A stretch of DNA of 64,000 nt, from the NCBI RefSeq assembly GCF_001655685.1, contig NZ_LYVF01000137.1, forward strand, positions 1 through 64,000, given 5' to 3'. The translations under genes were made by a program, and so were the position numbers. Shown one piece after another: positions 55,634 through 64,000 of the stretch. Position 1 is the stretch's first letter. Each line of letters begins with the position of its first letter. This stretch comes from Desulfotomaculum copahuensis. Lineage in GTDB: Bacteria > Bacillota > Desulfotomaculia > Desulfotomaculales > Desulfovirgulaceae. The notes under the pieces are model-generated. The model ran no database searches. It had not been told where the DNA came from and saw nothing but the letters and a program-made list of their open reading frames with translations.

Positions 55634-56580
55634 TCACCCTTTCACGGCGGCGGCCCGGATGAAAATGCCCAGGCCGGCGATAATGACCAGCCCTCCGGCT
55701 AATTGCAGCGGAGAAGGAAGCTGGTGAAAAATAACATGGGCCAGGATGGTGGCACCCACCGGTTCCCCCAGGATGCTCACCGATACCACAGCCGCCTTGA
55801 CGTAGCGCAATGCCCAGTTAAAAACGGTATGCCCGCAAATGGTGGGCACCAGCGCCAGCAGGATAAACCAAAGCCAGGTCAACGGCGGGTAGGGGTAGAG
55901 AGGCGTGCCGGTGAGCAGGCTGCCCAGCAGCAAAATTGCCGTACTGGTCCCGTAAACGAGAAAAACATAAGGCAGCAGGGAAAGGTGATGCCTCAAACTG
56001 CGGCCGATCAGCACGTAGCCGGCAATAAAGACAGCACCGGAAAAGGCCAGCACATCCCCAAACAGGGCGCGGCCGCCCACCTGGAAATCGCTTACACCGA
56101 CAACAACACTGCCGGCCAGGGCAAGAAGTGCCCCCAGCAACCCCGGGCGGGCGATCTTTTCTTGAAAAAGCAAATAACCCCCGGCAACCACGAACAAGGG
56201 CTGCATGGTCACCAATACGGTGGAACTGGCAATGGAAGTATAATTCAGCGAACTGATCCAGGCGGTGAAATGCAGGGCCAGCAGGACTCCGGCCAGGCCG
56301 GCCAGAGCCATGTCCCGCCTGTTCATCCGCCGCAGTTCATGCCGCCCGGAAGCCAGCGCCGGCGGGGCGAGCATTATTACAGCAAACCCCAGCCGGTAGA
56401 AGGCGATGACCATGGGCGGCGCGGCAGCCAGTTTGGTAAAAATGGAGGCAAAGGCAATGCCGGCTATGCCGAGCAAAATGGCCAGGTAAGGATTGATCAG
56501 GGGTTTTTCCGGACCACTGGCCATTGCCCCCGGACATCCCTGAATCTGACACGGATCAATTATTTTGGCCCGTATGTTCA

Positions 56581-56581
<1 letters not shown>
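55634..56581 (-). CDS. EamA/DMT-family transporter
   Basis: 315 residues; ten membrane helices in two EamA repeats. ATG 56581 overlaps the cysK stop as TAATG, which suggests coupling; ATG 56524 (MASGPEKP) would give a more typical N-terminus. Lying between cysK and ogt, a cysteine or O-acetylserine exporter is conceivable, but that is inference. Confidence 0.82.
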
Positions 56582-57501
<920 letters not shown>

Positions 57502-57822
57502 TAAGATCCACTCCCGAACGTATTTGGTAATATAGTTTCACTTTATCATTTGATCATGTCCCGGTCAAATGAAATATAACAAAGTTATATTTCTAAAAAA
57601 ATGATAAATAAAATGTATAATTTCCCGCTCCAACGAGAGAGAAGCAGTAAATTTGCAAGAATAAGACATAATTAATCGCCGCTACCGATTATCATTATTG
57701 ACTAATATATTGGATTATATTACCATTATAGTTAAAGATAATATAACCGGGCGGTCTAAAGGAAGCAATGCTTAACCGGCTTTTTGCGCTGTTCAATCAT
57801 ATTTAAACAAGGGGGAATTGAA
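57502..57822. other. AT-rich intergenic region between cysK and hsp20
   Basis: Contains the cysK promoter on the minus strand. On the plus strand several TATAAT-like tracts occur (57700-57760), but no clear paired -35 box and no CIRCE inverted repeat for HrcA were found. Confidence 0.5.
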
Positions 57823-58263
57823 GTGCAATTGGTGCCCTGGAATCCATGGCGGGATCTGCAGGAAGTACAGGAAGCATTTGACCGCGCTTTCGGTCAAAAG
57901 ATGCGCCAATGGCAATTGCCCGCCCTGGCTGCATCGTGGCGTCCGGCAGTGGATGTCATCGATGGAGAGGATAAATTAATTGTCAAAGCCGAGTTGCCGG
58001 GTGTAAAAAAAGAGGACGTCTCCATCCTGGTTTCCGAGGATCAGATTTCTTTAAAAGGCGAGATAAAACGGGACGAAGAGGTCAAAGAAAAAGACTATTT
58101 CCGGAGCGAACGCTTTTACGGTTCATTCTCCCGTACCATTCCCCTGCCTGCCCCCGTGGACCAGTCCAAGGCCAAAGCCACGTTCAACGAGGGGGTTCTG
58201 GAAATCTCCCTGCCCAAGGCGGGCGGGGACAAGCCCAAACAGGTCAACGTGAGCATTGAATAA
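57823..58263 (+). CDS. Hsp20 small heat shock protein
   Basis: 146 residues from GTG 57823, right after AAGGGGG. Alpha-crystallin domain with KAELPGVKKEDVSILVSEDQ and the GVLEISLPKA end. N-terminus VPWNPWRDLQEVQEAFDRAF is typical. Oligomeric ATP-independent chaperone. A terminator hairpin follows at 58294-58327. Confidence 0.95.
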   Translation: MQLVPWNPWRDLQEVQEAFDRAFGQKMRQWQLPALAASWRPAVDVIDGEDKLIVKAELPGVKKEDVSILVSEDQISLKGEIKRDEEVKEKDYFRSERFYGSFSRTIPLPAPVDQSKAKATFNEGVLEISLPKAGGDKPKQVNVSIE

Positions 58264-58293
58264 ACCAGGAAACCGGACCGCCCGAACCGTCAT

Positions 58294-58327
58294 TGTCAGG
58301 TCTTACGGCCTGATGCTTTTTTCTTTT
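58294..58327 (+). terminator. Terminator after hsp20
   Basis: TCAGGTC-TTAC-GGCCTGA followed by TGCTTTTTTCTTTTT. Confidence 0.75.
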
Positions 58328-58464
58328 TCCGGCTTACTTCTTCTTAAAAGAGGAAATAATTTATGGCTGCCGGAAGGAAAAAACAAGGCTTAGAGAGAAT
58401 AAGAATTATAAGCATATTTGAGATATATTTTGCAAAAAATATTCAAGCTGGAGGTATGCACATC

Positions 58465-58941
58465 ATGTGGTATTTTCGTGCCAAGGAAATAGTTGAATTC
58501 GGCCGCCGGGTGGAAAAAAACGGTCTCGCTTTCTACCGGACGGTGGCTGAAAAAACGGCTGATGCCGGCGTAAAAGAAATTTTTAATTACCTGGCCGCCG
58601 AGGAAGAAGAACATGAAAGGATTTTCGCCGCCATGCTGCCCGGGCTGGAAGACTACAATCCGCCCGAAAGCTATCCGGGCGAATACCAGGATTACGTCAG
58701 GGTGCTGGTTGACGAACACGTCTTTTCCAGCGATACCGACCCGGTGGCGCTGGCGGCCAAAGTCAACAATGCGCTAGAGGCGCTTAATCTGGCCATCGGA
58801 TTTGAAAAGGATTCCATCCTGTTCTTTTATGAGCTGCGCGGCCTGGTTCCGGAAAGGGAACGCGCCACGGTGGATAAACTGATTCACGAAGAACAAAAGC
58901 ATATCCGGAAGCTGGCTCAATTCAAAAAAGAACTGGCCTGA
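58465..58941 (+). CDS. Ferritin-like (rubrerythrin-type) diiron protein
   Basis: 158 residues from ATG 58465, nine bases behind GGAGGT. Four-helix bundle with metal-ligand patterns EKNGLAFYRTVAE, AAEEEEHERIF, GFEKDSILFFYELR and HEEQKHIRKL. No rubredoxin tail. Likely peroxide or oxygen detoxification in an anaerobe. Followed after 35 bases by a second such gene. Confidence 0.85.
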   Translation: MWYFRAKEIVEFGRRVEKNGLAFYRTVAEKTADAGVKEIFNYLAAEEEEHERIFAAMLPGLEDYNPPESYPGEYQDYVRVLVDEHVFSSDTDPVALAAKVNNALEALNLAIGFEKDSILFFYELRGLVPERERATVDKLIHEEQKHIRKLAQFKKELA

Positions 58942-58976
58942 GTGGGAAAAAACTTATATCGAAGGGGTTGAATGCT

Positions 58977-59462
58977 GTGCCGGAAAATGAATTGAATCTG
59001 TTAAAAACCGCCATCCTGAACGAAATGGAGGGCCACCAGTTTTACACCCTGGCCGCCCAACAGGTCAAGGATACCGACACAAAGCAGGCTTTATTGTTCC
59101 TGGCCGAAGAGGAAGAAAAACACAAATCCTGGCTGCTCAACCTGTACCGGAACATTGCCCGGAACCAGCCTCCGGATCCGTCCGCTTTCCGGGATATACC
59201 CTCCCCGGGCATTTTTGAGCCGGGAAAGGTGAAGCCGGAATCCGGTTCGCTGGAAGTATCCGTTTTCCGTATCGGCATTTTAATGGAAAAGGCTTCGGTC
59301 GACTTCTACCGCCGGGCGGCGGCGGAAAGCCGCCGTGATGATGTCAAAAAACTGTGCGCCCGCCTGGCCGAATGGGAAACCGGCCACCTGGACATGCTGG
59401 AAAAAACTTACGACTATCTGAAGGAAGAATGGTGGGAAAAGCAGGGCTTTTCGCCGGCTTGA
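58977..59462 (+). CDS. Ferritin-like diiron protein
   Basis: 161 residues from GTG 58977 (AAGGGG nine bases upstream; TTG 58968 also possible). Ligand patterns LNEMEGHQFYTLAAQ, AEEEEKHKSWLL, MEKASVDFYRRAAAE and EWETGHLDML. Similar in role to the preceding gene and co-transcribed with it. Confidence 0.82.
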   Translation: MPENELNLLKTAILNEMEGHQFYTLAAQQVKDTDTKQALLFLAEEEEKHKSWLLNLYRNIARNQPPDPSAFRDIPSPGIFEPGKVKPESGSLEVSVFRIGILMEKASVDFYRRAAAESRRDDVKKLCARLAEWETGHLDMLEKTYDYLKEEWWEKQGFSPA

Positions 59463-59509
59463 TATTAAAACGCAGTCAACACCAGCGAATGATTTAAAAA
59501 TATCCTGCT

Positions 59510-59553
59510 CAAAAGCCGGAAACCGGGGCAATCCCGGCTTCCGGCTTTTTATT
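59510..59553. terminator. Bidirectional terminator
   Basis: AAAAGCCGGAA, GC-rich loop, TTCCGGCTTTTTATTT. It can end the ferritin-like operon on the plus strand and korBA on the minus strand. Confidence 0.85.
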
Positions 59554-59601
59554 TCATTTGGCGGTTGCCCCCGGTTTTTCCCCATGCCCCACGCCCCGCG
59601 A

Positions 59602-60456
59602 TCAACAAAAACTGTCCAGCAGGGCATCCAGCTCCGCGGCGGCCGGCAACTGCCGCGCAACCAGGGGAGCCTGCCGCAACGCCGCAAAGTGGTCTTCAAA
59701 TACCGGCCGCTCCTGGCGGAAAATAACGCCGGTGGGAATGCGCTCACCCCACTCCAGCGATTTTTGGAAGGCGGCCATACGGTCCGCCGGATCGTAGCCG
59801 GTTTCCTCCAACCGGTAAACCCGCCGCCGGTACCAGTCGAAAGTGTTTACCTTGTTGAAACTCACACAGGGCTGCAGGATATCCACCAGGGAGAAGCCCC
59901 GGTGGGCGATAGCCTGACGCATAATTTCCGCCAGATGCTCAACGTCGCCGGCAAATCCCCGGGCGGCAAAGGAAACATCCAGCGCAACAGCCAGGGCCAG
60001 CGGGTTCAGCGGTTCGTTGTATACCCCGCCCGCTTGCAATTTCGTACGCATGCCCAGATCGCTGGTCGGTGAAGCCTGCCCCTTGGTCAGTCCGTAAATC
60101 TGATTGTCGTGCACAAAGACTGTGATGTCCGGGTTGCGCCGGATGGCGTGAAGCAGATGGTTACCTCCCTCGCCGTAACAGTCGCCATCGCCGGTGGTGA
60201 CGATCACCGTCAGCTCATGGTTGCACGCCTTGGCCGCCGTAGCCGCCGGCAGCGCACGCCCGTGCAGGCCGTTGAAATAGTTGCAGTTGGTATACTGGGG
60301 CAATTTGGCCGCCTGGCCGATGCCGGACACCAGCAATACCTGGTGCGGTTGCAGATCCGTGCTTTCCAGCGCCTGTTGCAGCGCCCGCAAAATGGAGAAA
60401 TTGCCGCACCCCGGGCACCAGGCCGTCTGCCGCGCCGTCATGAACCGCTCAGTCAT
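59602..60456 (-). CDS. korB: 2-oxoacid:ferredoxin oxidoreductase beta subunit
   Basis: 284 residues. CPGCGNFSILRALQQ near the start holds the Fe-S/TPP region, TPP motif TGDGDCYGEGGNHLLHAIRRN. With KorA it converts 2-oxoglutarate or a similar 2-oxoacid to the acyl-CoA and reduced ferredoxin. ATG overlaps korA by eight bases. No separate ferredoxin-like delta gene is present. Confidence 0.9.
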   Translation of the reverse strand: MTERFMTARQTAWCPGCGNFSILRALQQALESTDLQPHQVLLVSGIGQAAKLPQYTNCNYFNGLHGRALPAATAAKACNHELTVIVTTGDGDCYGEGGNHLLHAIRRNPDITVFVHDNQIYGLTKGQASPTSDLGMRTKLQAGGVYNEPLNPLALAVALDVSFAARGFAGDVEHLAEIMRQAIAHRGFSLVDILQPCVSFNKVNTFDWYRRRVYRLEETGYDPADRMAAFQKSLEWGERIPTGVIFRQERPVFEDHFAALRQAPLVARQLPAAAELDALLDSFC

Positions 60457-62161
60457 TGGCCGCTCCCCCTTCGCGCGTTATTTTTTCAAAACGTTCCACT
60501 ATATAGCCCGGGGTGAAGGGACGCCCGTCATAACGGTTGATCAGGTGCTCCGCCCGGCGGCCGGTCTGCGCCGCCAGCAGGCGGGCCAGTTGCCCGGTGT
60601 AATTGCCCTCCACCACAATCAGCCCGGCGCCGGCCGGCCAGTCGGCCAGCACCCGGCCGTCCAGCGGCCACAGGTCACAAAGGCAGCGCATTTGTACCCT
60701 TTCCCCACGCCGTTGCAGTATGGCACAGGCCCCGGCCAGGGCGCCCCGGGTGGAGCCCCAGCCCAGCAGCACCCAGCGGGCGCCGGGATCACCGGCTATT
60801 TCCGGCGGCTGCAAGGCGGCGGTCATAGCCGGCTGCTTGCCCAGGCGTTTTTCCACCATACGGCGGCGGGTAGCCGCGTCCTCAATAATCCGGCCGTCTT
60901 CGCCGTGTTCGTCCGAATCCAGGGTGACCGCCGCACCAGGCGTACCCGGCACGACCCGGGGGGAAATGCCGTCCGGAGTGTAGCGGTAACGCCGGTAAGT
61001 CCCGCCGGCGGGTATTGACGACAGGTGCCGCTCCACCGTGACCCGGCTCAAATCAAACCGTTCCACAGTGGTGTAGGACTCGCCCAGGTGCTGGTCGGTG
61101 AGAATAATCACCGGCACCTGGAAGCGTTCGGCCAGGTTGAAGGCGCGCACCGTCAGGTAAAAGGCCTCTTCAATGGTGCGGGGAGCCAGCACGAAGCGCG
61201 GGAATTCCCCCTGGGCGGCATGGATGACGAATTCCAGATCACCCTGCTCGGTGCGGGTGGGCAGTCCGGTGGCCGGTCCGGGACGCTGGGCGTTGACCGC
61301 CACCACCGGGGTTTCAGTCATGCCGGCCAGTCCCAGTGCCTCCACCATAAGCGAAAAGCCGCCCCCGGAGGTGGCCGTCATCGCCCGCACACCGGTGTAA
61401 GCGGCGCCGATGGCCATGTTCACGGCCGCGATCTCATCCTCGGCCTGCTCCACCACCAGGCCGAACTTTTCCGCCTGACCGGACAGAAAGGTGATCATGG
61501 GCGTGGACGGACTCATCGGATAAGCGGCCATGAATTTGCAGCCGGCCGCCAGCGCCCCCAGGGCCACCGCCTCGTGCCCGTTGATGAACAGGCGCGGCGC
61601 CGGCATAGGCGGCGGCGGGTCCACGGACAGCGCCGGACGGCTCTGGCGTGCCAGGGCGTGAGCGGCGGCGGCCACCCGGGCGTTGATCCGTCCGGCCTCC
61701 GGGCCGAATGTCTCCTGCAACAGCTCTTCCAGCGGTTCCACCGTCTGGCCGAGCAGTGCCAGCACGGCGGCCGTGGCGGCCGCGTTGGCGTAAATTTTAT
61801 TCCCGCCCTGTTCCATCGCCAACTGCATCAAAGGCAGGGCCAAAAACCGCGCATCCCGGCGCGGGTGTGCATCCATGGCGCTGTCCACCAGCACCACTCC
61901 GCCGGGAGTCACCTCGTCCAGGTGCAGATCGACGCCGGCCCGGTCCAGGGGCACCAGCATGTCCACTGCATCGGCGGCGGCGCCCGCCGGCGCGCCGGCC
62001 ACCCGCAACTGGAAAAAGTTGTGCCCGCCGCGGATGCGGGATTCATTGTCCTGATTGGCAAATACATAATAGCCCCGCCGGGCGAAATACTTGCCCAGCA
62101 ACTGGCCGATGGACTGCAGTCCCTGCCCGGCCTCGCCGGTGATTTTTATGGTCAGATCCAA
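60449..62161 (-). CDS. korA: 2-oxoacid:ferredoxin oxidoreductase alpha subunit, gamma-alpha fusion
   Basis: 570 residues from TTG 62161, six bases behind AAGGGGGG. The N-terminal ~190 residues are the gamma domain (ITGEAGQGLQSIGQLLGKYF); the rest is the alpha subunit with VEQAEDEIAAVNMAIGAAYT, MTATSGGGFSLMVEALG and a C-terminal transketolase-like domain. Specificity for 2-oxoglutarate is likely but not certain. Confidence 0.9.
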   Translation of the reverse strand: MDLTIKITGEAGQGLQSIGQLLGKYFARRGYYVFANQDNESRIRGGHNFFQLRVAGAPAGAAADAVDMLVPLDRAGVDLHLDEVTPGGVVLVDSAMDAHPRRDARFLALPLMQLAMEQGGNKIYANAAATAAVLALLGQTVEPLEELLQETFGPEAGRINARVAAAAHALARQSRPALSVDPPPPMPAPRLFINGHEAVALGALAAGCKFMAAYPMSPSTPMITFLSGQAEKFGLVVEQAEDEIAAVNMAIGAAYTGVRAMTATSGGGFSLMVEALGLAGMTETPVVAVNAQRPGPATGLPTRTEQGDLEFVIHAAQGEFPRFVLAPRTIEEAFYLTVRAFNLAERFQVPVIILTDQHLGESYTTVERFDLSRVTVERHLSSIPAGGTYRRYRYTPDGISPRVVPGTPGAAVTLDSDEHGEDGRIIEDAATRRRMVEKRLGKQPAMTAALQPPEIAGDPGARWVLLGWGSTRGALAGACAILQRRGERVQMRCLCDLWPLDGRVLADWPAGAGLIVVEGNYTGQLARLLAAQTGRRAEHLINRYDGRPFTPGYIVERFEKITREGGAAND

Positions 62162-62470
62162 AACAATCCCCCCTTGGGCAATCAATATGTCAACAATTTA
62201 TATTAAGCAAATTGCGCTAAATTCCTGCTACTTCTAAAAATATTAATTATCGCTTTTATTATAGCGAGAAATAGCGGGGGATTCCCCGGTACTTGGCAAA
62301 CCGGCGCAACCGGCACCGCCGGCCGGGATGCCGCGGCCGGTGCCGGTTGCGCTCATTGTCATGATTGCCGCGCCGGGCAACCGCCTCCGGCCCGGATAGC
62401 TATCCGGCCGGTGAGACCAGATGCAGGCTGGCTGAATGACAATGGAAAGTGAGATTATCAGAGCAACACG
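62162..62470. other. Intergenic region with strong hairpins
   Basis: GCGCAACCGGCACCG (62304-62318) pairs perfectly with CGGTGCCGGTTGCGC (62338-62352), and CCGGATAGCTATCCGG is a 16-base palindrome around 62392-62407. No T-run follows either. No gene seen. Confidence 0.55.
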
Positions 62471-63043
62471 TTATTTGTGACATGCATTTAACGAAAACAA
62501 GTAATTCCATTTAGAGGCGTGCTTTAATTCGTCAGTATAAATTTCGGTAAGTATGTTTCTATATGGTATAAATTCGAACCCGAACAAGATTTTACGGTAT
62601 CTTTCCACCGCCGCGAGTTCCCCGAAAAGTGCTCTTGAAATACCCTCGCAATAACTGTCCGGTCTTTTAAATGTCACCTCGGAGGCCGGGGGGATATCCC
62701 GTCCGGTAAGCTCCCAATATAATTCTTTAAACAACCTGAAGTGTTTTCTTTCATCATCCCGGATGGAGGAAATGACGTCCCGCTGGGCAGGCGGCGCTAC
62801 GCTGAGCAGATAGTCATAAAACAATTCGTCTTCCCTTTCAGAGCCAACTGACTTTGCGATCAAGTCAACTGCTTCCGGAAGCGCGTAAATGGAAACATAT
62901 TCATATGTCGGATGGTATTTGTAAACCACACCGGGGTAACCAGGGTAAGGCGACTGCATTGGATAGTTCGGGTTATTACCCGGAGGATAATGAAAAATTG
63001 CTGCGCCGGCACTATCGTTATTTCCTTTAGTGGCATCGGACAC
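62471..63043 (-). CDS. Ferritin-like domain protein
   Basis: 190 residues from GTG 63043 behind AAAGGGGG. A Pro/Tyr-rich N-terminal part (about residues 15-45: HYPPGNNPNYPMQSPYPGYP) precedes a ferritin-like bundle with EREDELFYDYLL, DDERKHFRLFKELYWELTG and ALFGELAAVERYRKIL. Similar coat-associated ferritin-like proteins are known in spore formers. Function unproven. Confidence 0.65.
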   Translation of the reverse strand: MSDATKGNNDSAGAAIFHYPPGNNPNYPMQSPYPGYPGVVYKYHPTYEYVSIYALPEAVDLIAKSVGSEREDELFYDYLLSVAPPAQRDVISSIRDDERKHFRLFKELYWELTGRDIPPASEVTFKRPDSYCEGISRALFGELAAVERYRKILFGFEFIPYRNILTEIYTDELKHASKWNYLFSLNACHK

Positions 63044-63321
63044 AAAAAAACCCCCTTTCTGTTATTATTATCAATAATATTCATTTACAGAAAAAATGTT
63101 CCAGCGTGCCGGTATCCCATATCCCCAAAAAAGATATGCCAAAAAACGGCGTCAAATATAGCCTGAAAAAGAGTATTTTAAGAAAATTTCCGTAAAAGCA
63201 AAGACGGGACGCAAATTCTATCAGAACAAGTGGAAAAAGCTTTAAACAGGGAATTATGCTTATAGAAAAACTAACCGGTAACAATTATAATTAGTATAAA
63301 TTATAAAGAGGGGGAAATTCA

Positions 63322-64000
63322 TTGAATACGATCATTGCCAACAAACTGAATCCCGGATTACGCCAGGAGATAACCTCCAAGTTTATCACGACTCCAAACC
63401 CGGCCGATTTTTCCAATTGCCTGACCTGCGGGGTCTGCAGCGCGGGCTGTCCTTTCAACGGCCTGCATGATGAAATGGACCCGCGTAAATTTATCAGAAA
63501 GATCCTGCTTGGTATGCACGACGAAGTACTGGATTCAAAGTTTTTGTGGAACTGTACGATGTGCGAACGGTGTACCATGGAATGTCCGATGAATGTAAAT
63601 ATCGCCGGACTGGTCAGAACGGTCCGGGGCATGCGTGTCGGCGAGGGGGAAAGAGCGCCCGGTTTTCTTCAGGATGTCGTGGAGGCGCAGCTCAAAACGG
63701 GCAACCAGATGGAAGTGACGCGGGAGGATTATCTGGAAACGCTGGACTGGATGTCCGAAGAACTGGTCTCCGAAGTGGGCGATCCAAACGCCGCCATCGT
63801 GGTAGACAAAGAAGGGGCGGATTATTTATTTTTCTGGGATCCCCGCGAAATCAAGTATTATCCACAGGACATCCTCAGTATCGCCAAGATTTTCTGGGCG
63901 GCAGGAGCCAACTGGACGTGCAGCAGCAAATGGTGGGACGGTACCCATTACGCACTTTTCAGTGGTGACGATGAAACCTCACGTATTCTGGTACAGCGGA
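63322..64000 (+). CDS. Heterodisulfide-reductase-like 4Fe-4S protein, partial
   Basis: 226 codons from TTG 63322 (AGAGGGGG site) run off the right edge. Two 4Fe-4S motifs: CLTCGVCSAGCP (from Cys39) and CTMCERCTMECP. The spacing and the following helix are as in HdrC/GlpC-type or membrane-associated Hdr-like proteins that carry electrons to Fe-S or heme partners. The part after residue 125 is not yet recognisable. Plausible role in syntrophic or sulfate-respiratory electron flow. Confidence 0.75.
   Translation, partial: MNTIIANKLNPGLRQEITSKFITTPNPADFSNCLTCGVCSAGCPFNGLHDEMDPRKFIRKILLGMHDEVLDSKFLWNCTMCERCTMECPMNVNIAGLVRTVRGMRVGEGERAPGFLQDVVEAQLKTGNQMEVTREDYLETLDWMSEELVSEVGDPNAAIVVDKEGADYLFFWDPREIKYYPQDILSIAKIFWAAGANWTCSSKWWDGTHYALFSGDDETSRILVQR

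Noticed and set aside
57502-57822. CIRCE/HrcA operator for hsp20
   Set aside because: No TTAGCACTC-N9-GAGTGCTAA-like repeat was found.

Overview
The window reads as a chromosomal segment of a GC-rich, spore-forming anaerobic Firmicute of the Desulfotomaculum/Pelotomaculum (Peptococcaceae) type. This is an inference. It rests on GerA-type germination genes, the sporulation genes ytrH/ytrI and lonB, a Bacillus-like tig-clpP-clpX-lonB-lonA-engB order, and anaerobe enzymes: a ferredoxin-dependent 2-oxoacid oxidoreductase, a 2-hydroxyacyl-CoA dehydratase-type pair and an Hdr-like Fe-S protein. Many genes use GTG or TTG starts behind strong G-rich ribosome binding sites, so several starts here were moved to match the RBS.

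Layout. 1-9.9 kb: gerAC/gerAA, folC, a chemoreceptor with a consensus sigma-D promoter, valS, a small membrane protein and a solute-binding protein. 10.1-18.5 kb: proteostasis block (engB, lonA, lonB, clpX, clpP, tig). 19.1-20.7 kb: two flavoproteins. 20.8-30.7 kb: a 9.8-kb element integrated in tRNA-Arg(TCT), bounded by perfect 85-bp repeats. 30.6-45.2 kb: tRNA-Arg and tRNA-Gly, metallophosphatase, rdgB, rph, a P-loop/SAD-like protein, an MBL hydrolase, an hgdC/hgdB-like pair, murI, cell-wall enzymes, an amino-acid permease and hypotheticals. 45.5 kb: a HesB-like selenoprotein whose UGA (Sec) codon would make it look like a 30-codon fragment. 46-49 kb: threonine aldolase, ytrH-ytrI, a free-standing small RNA candidate and four tRNAs. 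49-57.5 kb: transporters (three EamA/DMT, one polar amino-acid ABC system), DUF503, tRNA-Thr, ogt, cysK. 57.8-64 kb: Hsp20, three ferritin-like proteins, korBA and the start of an Hdr-like gene.

The most notable region is the integrated element. Its plan matches a phage satellite of the phage-inducible chromosomal island (PICI/SaPI) type. It has a tyrosine integrase next to attR, a divergent regulatory region with a small Xre regulator, an excisionase-like HTH protein, a primase/helicase-type replication gene, an iteron-like region with an AT-rich centre just downstream of that gene, and a small-terminase-like protein. No large terminase, portal or capsid gene is present. A strong promoter followed within about 50 bases by a terminator lies antisense to the primase leader and could make a copy-control RNA. 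Two separate repeat clusters share one 18-bp core but carry different arm sequences. A 1.7-kb hairpin-rich stretch next to attL has no credible gene.

No rRNA and no CRISPR array was seen. Functions are assigned from motifs and remembered family features only; no search was run.
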